Source: ANME-2 cluster archaeon (GTDB taxonomy: Archaea > Halobacteriota > Methanosarcinia > Methanosarcinales > Methanogasteraceae). From it: 13,169 nucleotides of DNA. The notes under the pieces were generated by a model, which saw nothing but the letters and a program-made list of their open reading frames with translations, had not been told where the DNA came from and made no database searches. Below are positions 8,286 to 13,169 of the stretch, piece after piece (position 1 is the stretch's first letter; the number at the start of each line of letters is the position of its first letter). The translations under genes were made by a program, and so were the position numbers. The stretch is taken from NCBI GenBank assembly GCA_003601535.1, contig PIXW01000086.1, positions 1-13,169 of the forward strand, read 5' to 3'.

Positions 8286-9580
8286 ACGAGAAGAGATCGG
8301 TCTGGGAATACGAGGATATCGTTGGGCGAGGTCTCCTCGAAGATCTTGAATCGCTTGCGGAACATATTCCTGGCAGTGTCCAGCACATCAACGCCACCTA
8401 CACCGGCGGGGGTGTGGCAGAAATTCTGAGCAGTATGATTCCATTATTCAAGGGATTGGGCATTGAAACGGACTGGAACGTGATAAGAGGGGACGACGAC
8501 TTCTTCTCTATTACGAAGAGTTTTCATAATGTGCTTCACGGCAGGGTGGAAGATGCCGTCGATATCCATGCATATAAGCACGTCAGCGTGCTGGACGATC
8601 TTGAAAGGCAGATCAATGAACTGAACCAAAGAAAGGATATGCTCGAGACATACCTGCGCTGGAATAAGATCAATTCCGAAGAGATGGATCTCGATTATGA
8701 TGTTACATTCGTCCACGATCCCCAGCCAGCCGCGCTGATCGATGCAAAGCAGAAGGGAAACTGGATATGGAGGTGCCATATCGATGTTTCGAATCCTGAC
8801 GCTCTCGTCTGGAACTTTCTTAAGGAGTCGGTTTCAAAGTACGATGCATCAGTCTTTTCCACGCCGCTCTTCTCCAGACCTGATCTCAGAATCAGGCAGT
8901 TTCTGGTACCGCCATCCATCGATCCGTTGAGTGACAAGAACATCGAGCTTTCACAGAGCGAGATTGACAGTGTGCTTGATAAATACGAAATTACACAGGA
9001 TAAGCCAATTATAACGCAGATATCCCGATTTGATCGATTAAAGGATCTGCCAGGGGTCATAGATGCATACAAACTGGTAAAAAAGAGGATAGACTGTCAG
9101 TTGATCCTTGCTGGAGGGGTTGCAGCAGACGATCCGGAAGGGATGGGCGTGTATCATGAGGTTATGAAGAAAGCAGACGGTGAAGCGGATATTCATGTAC
9201 TGCTTGGATCTCCACCGTTCACCGATATCGAGATCAATGCGTTCCAGCGGGCTTCAACTGTCATCATGCAGAAATCACTGAAGGAAGGTTTTGGACTGGT
9301 TGTTTCAGAGGGATTATGGAAAGGAAAGCCGGTTATCGGTGGAGCGACCGGCGGAATCCCGCTACAGATCATAAATGGCGTCACAGGCTATCTCGTACAT
9401 TCGGTCGAGGGAGCCGCATTCAAGATTGCAAATCTCCTGAAGGATCCGGAACTTGCCAGAAAACTTGGAGAGAATGGAAGAGAGCACGTCAGGAACAATT
9501 TCTTGATAACAAGGCATCTTAAGGATTATCTTCTTGTCATGCTCAGTCTTGAGGATCCCTCCGGAATTATCAGGTTGTAG
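8282..9580 (+). CDS. treT: Trehalose glycosyltransferring synthase (TreT)
   Basis: A 432-residue GT-B enzyme closely resembling archaeal TreT, which reversibly makes trehalose from nucleotide-diphosphate glucose and free glucose. Seen: VQHINATYTGGGVAEILSSM at 33-52, TKSFHNVLHG at 78-87, VHDPQPAALI at 144-153, WRCHIDVSNP at 163-172, VPPSIDPLSDKNIEL at 209-223, ITQISRFDRLKD at 244-255 (R249 and K254 donor-phosphate pair), INAFQRAS at 318-325, and EGFGLVVSE (EX7E; E335, E343) followed by GKPVIGGATGGIPLQI. These match what I recall of the Pyrococcus horikoshii enzyme in order and wording. Residues about 91-138, between the first motifs and HDPQPA, are longer than I recall there and include a charged, coiled-coil-like helix. 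The ATG overlaps the DUF5752 stop, with GGGAG at 8272-8276. Cytosolic; trehalose would serve as compatible solute or carbon store. Confidence 0.92.
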   Translation: MNEKRSVWEYEDIVGRGLLEDLESLAEHIPGSVQHINATYTGGGVAEILSSMIPLFKGLGIETDWNVIRGDDDFFSITKSFHNVLHGRVEDAVDIHAYKHVSVLDDLERQINELNQRKDMLETYLRWNKINSEEMDLDYDVTFVHDPQPAALIDAKQKGNWIWRCHIDVSNPDALVWNFLKESVSKYDASVFSTPLFSRPDLRIRQFLVPPSIDPLSDKNIELSQSEIDSVLDKYEITQDKPIITQISRFDRLKDLPGVIDAYKLVKKRIDCQLILAGGVAADDPEGMGVYHEVMKKADGEADIHVLLGSPPFTDIEINAFQRASTVIMQKSLKEGFGLVVSEGLWKGKPVIGGATGGIPLQIINGVTGYLVHSVEGAAFKIANLLKDPELARKLGENGREHVRNNFLITRHLKDYLLVMLSLEDPSGIIRL

Positions 9581-9605
9581 CCTGCGCATGTTGCTCGATA
9601 ATATC

Positions 9606-9613
9606 TTTTTTTT
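9606..9613 (+). terminator. U-tract terminator after treT
   Basis: A run of eight T lies 26 bases past the treT stop and before the rpl10e promoter. Such a tract is enough for intrinsic termination in archaea; no stable hairpin precedes it. Confidence 0.5.
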
Positions 9614-9647
9614 GAAATGAACAAGTAATAGGATGACAACCCCAACA

Positions 9648-9655
9648 TTTATAGT
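9648..9655 (+). promoter_or_regulatory. rpl10e: TATA-like box for the rpl10e operon
   Basis: TTTATAGT lies about 42 bases before the rpl10e ATG, preceded by CCCCAACA. The expected transcript start is near 9677, leaving a short leader that just holds the GAGGAG Shine-Dalgarno at 9681-9686. This compact layout supports the call. Confidence 0.6.
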
Positions 9656-9693
9656 CACAAAATCGATAGGTACAAAGAAAGAGGAGTATATAA

Positions 9694-10209
9694 ATGGTAA
9701 CCAAACCTGCAAAGATGTACCGCAAATTTGAGCGGCCATACACCCGCCGTGAGTACATGGGCGGCGTTCCTGGCAGTCACATCGTAAGTTTTGACATGGG
9801 CAACCTCACCGAGAAGTTTCCGGTTTCAGTATCCCTGATCGCAAGAGAGAGCTGTCAGATAAGACACAACGCGCTCGAGGCTGCGCGAATTACTGCGAAC
9901 AGGTACCTGCTCAGGGACGCGGGGCGTGCGAATTTTCATCTGAAATTGCGTGTGTACCCACACCAGGTATTAAGAGAGAACAAACAGGCAACAGGAGCTG
10001 GTGCTGACCGGGTATCCAGCGGAATGCGACATGCATTCGGAAAACTGGTCGGAACAGCAGCACGGGTGCATGCCGGACAGCGGGTGTTCACGGTATCGGT
10101 GCGACCACAGCAGTTTCAACAGGCAAAGGAAGCAATGAGGCGTTCAGGATATAAACTGCCCACACCAGTCAAGATTGTGATCGATGAAGGGCAGGAACTG
10201 GTTCAATGA
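9694..10209 (+). CDS. rpl10e: Large ribosomal subunit protein L10e (uL16 family)
   Basis: A 171-residue protein matching archaeal L10e, the counterpart of bacterial L16 (uL16), which sits near the peptidyl-transferase centre and the tRNA acceptor arms of the 50S subunit. Seen: [20 protein letters not shown] at the start, [20 protein letters not shown] near 43-62, [10 protein letters not shown], and [20 protein letters not shown] near 80-99 followed by a glycine-rich [17 protein letters not shown]; the basic character and length are typical. GAGGAG at 9681-9686 with a seven-base spacer fixes the start. The stop overlaps the aIF2-beta start by four bases, so the two translation genes are coupled. 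Confidence 0.97.
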   Translation: MVTKPAKMYRKFERPYTRREYMGGVPGSHIVSFDMGNLTEKFPVSVSLIARESCQIRHNALEAARITANRYLLRDAGRANFHLKLRVYPHQVLRENKQATGAGADRVSSGMRHAFGKLVGTAARVHAGQRVFTVSVRPQQFQQAKEAMRRSGYKLPTPVKIVIDEGQELVQ

Positions 10210-10838
10210 CCGATTATACAAAAAGTCTTGACCGGGCATTTGAACAGATGCCAGATTATCTGACCACAGATGTGCGTTTTTCCATTCCGGAACCAGAGGT
10301 GATTATAGAGGGGAAAACCACGGTTTTAAGGAACTTTCTTGAAATTACTGACACCATCAATCGAGATCCGGTCCATGTATTGAAGTACCTGATGAGAGAA
10401 TTGGGAACAGCAGGTAAGATCGATGGAACCCGCGCGATCTTCCAGGGCAAATTCGTCACCCAAACCATTCAGTCCCAGATCAGTGCTTATGTCGATGAGT
10501 TTGTGATATGCTCGGAGTGTGGTCGCCCTGACACCGAGCTCGTGCGAAATGATCGTGTACTGATGCTGAAATGTGCTGCATGTGGTGCACATCGACCGAT
10601 CAGGAAACGCAGGGTTCGTACAGCGCAATCAAAGGATGCAATAGAAGAAGGCGGGGTGTACGATGTTAAGATCATTGGAGTTGGGAAAAAGGGCGATGGC
10701 TTTACCCACGTCGATAAGTATACCATTTACGTACCGAAAACCATTAAAGGTGAGATTGTCTCTGTAAAAGTTAACAGAGTCTCAGGTACGCTCGCATTCG
10801 CTGAGATACTCGAGCGAAAATCACAGGAATCAACGTGA
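10206..10838 (+). CDS. Translation initiation factor aIF2 subunit beta with C-terminal TRAM domain
   Basis: A 210-residue protein. Residues 1-about 137 are aIF2/eIF5-type beta subunit: [20 protein letters not shown] at 45-64, the [10 protein letters not shown] strand, and a zinc ribbon with C102-x2-C105 and C123-x2-C126 ([10 protein letters not shown] and [10 protein letters not shown]). In the aIF2 heterotrimer the beta subunit assists delivery of initiator tRNA with the gamma GTPase. Residues about 146-203 form a TRAM-like beta-barrel ([20 protein letters not shown], then FVP-like [19 protein letters not shown]), predicted to bind RNA. A basic linker RKRRVR at 133-138 joins them. TRAM is absent from many archaeal beta subunits but, as I recall, occurs in methanogens of the Methanosarcina group. 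It overlaps rpl10e by four bases and lies seven bases before the next gene. Confidence 0.93.
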   Translation: MTDYTKSLDRAFEQMPDYLTTDVRFSIPEPEVIIEGKTTVLRNFLEITDTINRDPVHVLKYLMRELGTAGKIDGTRAIFQGKFVTQTIQSQISAYVDEFVICSECGRPDTELVRNDRVLMLKCAACGAHRPIRKRRVRTAQSKDAIEEGGVYDVKIIGVGKKGDGFTHVDKYTIYVPKTIKGEIVSVKVNRVSGTLAFAEILERKSQEST

Positions 10839-10845
10839 CCACGAG

Positions 10846-11184
10846 ATGACCGAAGAGGACGTGTTCTTTGATAATCGGCGCAAGATTATGTTTATCGTCA
10901 ATGTACTTGTAGACAACACCGAATATATCGAATACATGAGGTCGAAGGGATTGAGCGGCGTTCAGATATCAGATATCGTCGATATGTTCAAGAACCTCTC
11001 TGGGGCGGTCGATGAGTCTGAGATTGTGCAAACAATCGATCAATTGTTACGTGAAGGGTTACTGATCTCAAGGGGCGGCGGAACTGTGATAAATCCAAAT
11101 CCCCCTATCTCGGTAGATTCGGAAGGTATAGAGATCAAGATTGAAACGGTCGGGTATGAAGATGTGGAAGTTCAGGTACAGTGA
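10846..11184 (+). CDS. Small conserved-looking protein of unknown function, possible winged helix
   Basis: A 112-residue acidic protein that I do not recognise. Predicted helices at 10-33 (RRKIMFIVNVLVDNTEYIEY), then GLSGVQISDIVDMFKNLSG at 35-53 and DESEIVQTIDQLLREGLLIS at 56-75, followed by a glycine-rich turn and two strands; this helix-helix-helix-wing order would fit a winged helix, but no family is identified. The C-terminal part (88-112) is strongly acidic with alternating hydrophobic residues (IEIKIETV, DVEVQVQ). It follows aIF2-beta after seven bases, so it is probably the last gene of the translation operon. The Shine-Dalgarno is weak. A DNA- or RNA-binding regulatory role is only a guess. 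Confidence 0.7.
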   Translation: MTEEDVFFDNRRKIMFIVNVLVDNTEYIEYMRSKGLSGVQISDIVDMFKNLSGAVDESEIVQTIDQLLREGLLISRGGGTVINPNPPISVDSEGIEIKIETVGYEDVEVQVQ

Positions 11185-11567
11185 CACCCTGAAGCATCAA
11201 ATTATACGTCTGAGCCGCTCGTCCGCTTTTCTATCAGGGATGGGTGCTGAAGAGACCCTCCAGCGATGTCTTACACAGCGGATTTATGATGAATAGATGT
11301 GTGACGAGACCTCCTGCAAAGCCTGATAAGCAGGCGGATGACACGAAAGATCGATATCCTGTACTTTGGAACTGAGCCTGGCGACCCGTTCAGCGTGAAA
11401 ACGAAGGCCATCGAGGAGATTCAGGGGGAAGCGGTGGCTTGATCCAAATTTACAAACCGTATCCGGGCGTATGCTCGGGCGCACCCACCTGGCGACCGTT
11501 GGATCTCGCTGAGAACGTATAGGAGGCGGTCCCTTTGCACCGGGCACTCTGGAGAAGCGCCAGACTT
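11185..11567. other. 383-base intergenic region with no assignable gene
   Basis: Both flanking genes converge here. The segment looks richer in G and C than the other intergenic regions and has no good T-tract. Only short or unconvincing frames are present: plus 11156-11296 (46 residues) and plus 11338-11442 (34 residues), and a minus frame 11284-11547 with a low-complexity, arginine/proline-rich product. A small hairpin (GCCTG at 11321-11325, CAGGC at 11331-11335) and a repeated CCTGGCGACC (11377-11386 and 11488-11497) are visible. I compared it by eye with tRNA, SRP RNA and RNase P RNA signatures and saw none. Confidence 0.5.
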
Positions 11568-13052
11568 TCAGACAGTGCCACGGATCCCATAATATCTCCT
11601 TTCAAACGCTTCGTCCTGCACGTAGTTCCATCCAAGATCGAGTGCAAGTTTCGCTTTTGTGAGTTCACGCCCGAGATAACCGGCATGATCAAGTCGTGAT
11701 AACAGCCCCATATCGATCGCTGCTGTGAGAATCCTGCAGACGTCTGTTCCGACGATCGTTGCTCGCTCATGAGTCACGATGATCGCCTTTTTCTCTCTTG
11801 AAATTTCGATGCGGAAGCAGCCGGCGGGGTCTAAAGCCCATTTTGATTTTTCAGAAGCAAAAATGAATTTTTCCGGAATTTCTACGTCCGGAAGATATCG
11901 TTTCTCTTTCAGAATGAGAAGATCGATGCCAAGATCCTTTGGTGAACTCTCCCTCTCGGATGCGATCACCATCATCTGCGATGCTGCCACGAGTTCTGCA
12001 ATACTCCCGCGCGCCTTATCGCTGTATTCTGGCGTGAACAGAATATCCGCACCAAGCTCGGATGCAATCCCTGCTAACACCGCATTAACACCCACAGAAT
12101 CGGCATCGATCAGTTCGACGACATTGCCGATGCCAACGAACAGTGGGGTCGTTTCATCCTTTTTCCGGAAATCCCTGTACCTGCATATCGATTCAACGAT
12201 TCCATGTCCAACAGGATCGAGTACAGGGTCTGCGATGATCTTCGTAATGCCGAGATTTCTTGCATATTCGATATTCTGAAACAGCGACTCGTGATCTCCC
12301 TGATCCGGAATGATCACAACCGCTGTTTCATGTTCTATAACCGCATCCTTCACAGCGTCGATGTTACCTGAATTCAAACTCAGTACAAGATCGACTCCTG
12401 ACTTAATTCCAGCAATAATAAGATCCGAATGCAGAGTGTCTATGCTTACCGGAAGATTTGTTGTTTTTTTTGCGATTTTGACCGATCTTATGACATCATC
12501 AACACTGGAATCCATTGCAGCGCCAAGATCTATGATGTCTGCGCCTTTCTCCTCGAATTTGTGTATCTTCGTTCTCAGTTGCTCTTCTGACATCCTGGTC
12601 GCGCCAACGATCTCTGCCATCACCTTCATCGTCGAGTTTCCGCCGATCTTCCTGCCGCAGATTTCAAATGCCGGTTCAGCAGTTCTTTCATGCTCTTCTA
12701 TGTACAAAAAAGCATCTTCCCGCATTTTTTTTGATAAAAACTCATCGGCAGGGATTGTTTTTGATAGTTCAAGTTCATCCACGCATGAAAGTACCGATGT
12801 CAGATCATAAGCATGCCTCGGTCCGAGACGGATCGATGTTTTGCATTCGTCTTCAAGGTCGGTGAAATCGCTTGATACGAGACCCGGAACAAGGATCATA
12901 TCATATTCTGCAGCAGGCAGCGATGGTCTCATCAACCCCGGTGTTATGAATGCTGCAACGTCGATATCAAGAACTAGCACATCCGCACTTCCATCTACTG
13001 CTGCTCTGACCGTCTGCTGTGCGAGTCTTCCGGTCACAACGAGAATCTTCAT
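11568..13052 (-). CDS. Dihydropteroate-synthase-like protein (TIGR00284/DUF6513 type)
   Basis: A 494-residue protein with a DHPS-like TIM barrel in the middle. Seen: an N-terminal domain starting MKILVVTGRLA (1-about 120), then FEICGRKIGGNSTMKVMAEI at 129-148, GADIIDLGAAMDSS at 170-183, LPVSIDTLHSD at 200-210, LVLSLNSGN at 222-230, IIADPVLDPVGHG at 272-284 and GVNAVLAGIASELGADILFT at 321-340, in the order of DHPS pterin-site motifs, and a C-terminal domain (about 365-494). True folate DHPS is about 280 residues, so the extra domains mark a distinct family. Relatives occur in methanogens and in bacteria with tetrahydromethanopterin clusters, so a role in making that cofactor is plausible but not proven. 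The frame is open to 13136, but the extra 28 residues are cysteine-rich and unlike a protein start, and the family begins at MKIL, so I chose 13052. Confidence 0.85.
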   Translation of the reverse strand: MKILVVTGRLAQQTVRAAVDGSADVLVLDIDVAAFITPGLMRPSLPAAEYDMILVPGLVSSDFTDLEDECKTSIRLGPRHAYDLTSVLSCVDELELSKTIPADEFLSKKMREDAFLYIEEHERTAEPAFEICGRKIGGNSTMKVMAEIVGATRMSEEQLRTKIHKFEEKGADIIDLGAAMDSSVDDVIRSVKIAKKTTNLPVSIDTLHSDLIIAGIKSGVDLVLSLNSGNIDAVKDAVIEHETAVVIIPDQGDHESLFQNIEYARNLGITKIIADPVLDPVGHGIVESICRYRDFRKKDETTPLFVGIGNVVELIDADSVGVNAVLAGIASELGADILFTPEYSDKARGSIAELVAASQMMVIASERESSPKDLGIDLLILKEKRYLPDVEIPEKFIFASEKSKWALDPAGCFRIEISREKKAIIVTHERATIVGTDVCRILTAAIDMGLLSRLDHAGYLGRELTKAKLALDLGWNYVQDEAFERRYYGIRGTV

Positions 13053-13071
13053 GCATCGATACTCATACTGA

Positions 13072-13086
13072 CACTGTTTAATAGTG
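13072..13086 (-). promoter_or_regulatory. Possible TATA-like element in an imperfect palindrome, DHPS-like gene
   Basis: On the minus strand this reads CACTATTAAACAGTG, an imperfect palindrome (CACT/AGTG arms) around an AT-rich core, centred about 27 bases before the chosen ATG. That is TATA-box distance from the start codon itself, so the transcript may be leaderless, which would fit the lack of a clear Shine-Dalgarno. A second AT-rich stretch at 13150-13163 is an alternative promoter. Confidence 0.35.
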
Positions 13087-13169
13087 ATGCCAGTTCGACG
13101 GGACCGGCAACCACAGCCCTCTAATAGCACAGGCATACCGTTGAGTTAACATTATATCATAAAATCGCC

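Noticed and set aside
11286..11326. C/D-box guide RNA: ATGATGA (11286-11292) matches a C box and CTGA (11323-11326) a D box.
   Set aside because: The interval of 30 bases is short for a two-guide RNA, no convincing internal D' and C' boxes are seen, and the flanks do not pair into a terminal stem.
11440..11442. In-frame TGA as a selenocysteine or other recoded codon.
   Set aside because: No SECIS-like hairpin or redox motif is visible, and the sequence after the stop is not protein-like.
11284..11547. Minus-strand frame of 87 codons in the large gap.
   Set aside because: The product is Pro/Arg/Ser-rich without recognisable secondary-structure pattern, has no Shine-Dalgarno, and probably reflects GC-rich composition lowering stop frequency.
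13053..13136. N-terminal extension of the DHPS-like protein to an ATG at 13136.
   Set aside because: The extra 28 residues are rich in Cys, Arg and Gln and do not resemble a protein N-terminus, whereas MKILVVTGRLA fits the family start.
1..13169. CRISPR arrays, tRNA or rRNA genes, insertion sequences, phage or toxin-antitoxin genes.
   Set aside because: Looked for by eye on both strands; no regularly spaced repeats, tRNA T-loop consensus, transposase motifs or paired terminal inverted repeats were seen.

Overview
The window is archaeal and most likely from a euryarchaeon of the methanogen or methane-oxidiser lineages. The evidence is archaeal-type ribosomal protein L10e, aIF2-beta carrying a C-terminal TRAM domain, an archaeal 4-phosphopantoate--beta-alanine ligase for CoA synthesis, and a dihydropteroate-synthase-like protein of the kind found in methanopterin-using organisms. 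Genes are densely packed, often with 4-base ATGA overlaps, and have archaeal TATA-like elements and Shine-Dalgarno sequences. The rank below Euryarchaeota is inferred, not demonstrated.

Layout from left to right. (1) Positions 1-739, minus strand: a 4-phosphopantoate--beta-alanine ligase whose C-terminus is cut off by the window edge. (2) Positions 868-4244, plus strand: a two-gene operon of a glycogen-debranching-type glucosidase and a GT-B glycosyltransferase. (3) Positions 4280-5983, minus strand: a short-form alpha-glucan phosphorylase, convergent with that operon. (4) Positions 6268-9580, plus strand: an operon of a GT4-like glycosyltransferase, a DUF5752-type protein and a trehalose glycosyltransferring synthase (TreT), divergent from the phosphorylase across a 284-base promoter region. 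(5) Positions 9694-11184, plus strand: a translation operon of rpl10e, aIF2-beta-TRAM and a small unknown protein with a possible winged helix. (6) Positions 11185-11567: an unexplained GC-rich gap. (7) Positions 11568-13052, minus strand: the dihydropteroate-synthase-like protein.

The middle 8.7 kb reads as a storage-glucan and trehalose island. The phosphorylase would shorten alpha-1,4 chains to glucose-1-phosphate. The debranching-type enzyme would release alpha-1,6-linked residues as free glucose. TreT can join free glucose to a nucleotide-activated glucose to give trehalose. The other two glycosyltransferases have unassigned substrates; one could be a chain-building enzyme. The DUF5752 protein has no known activity but is translationally coupled to TreT, so it is the best candidate here for an undescribed partner or regulator. 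No tRNA, rRNA, CRISPR array, insertion sequence or phage gene was seen.
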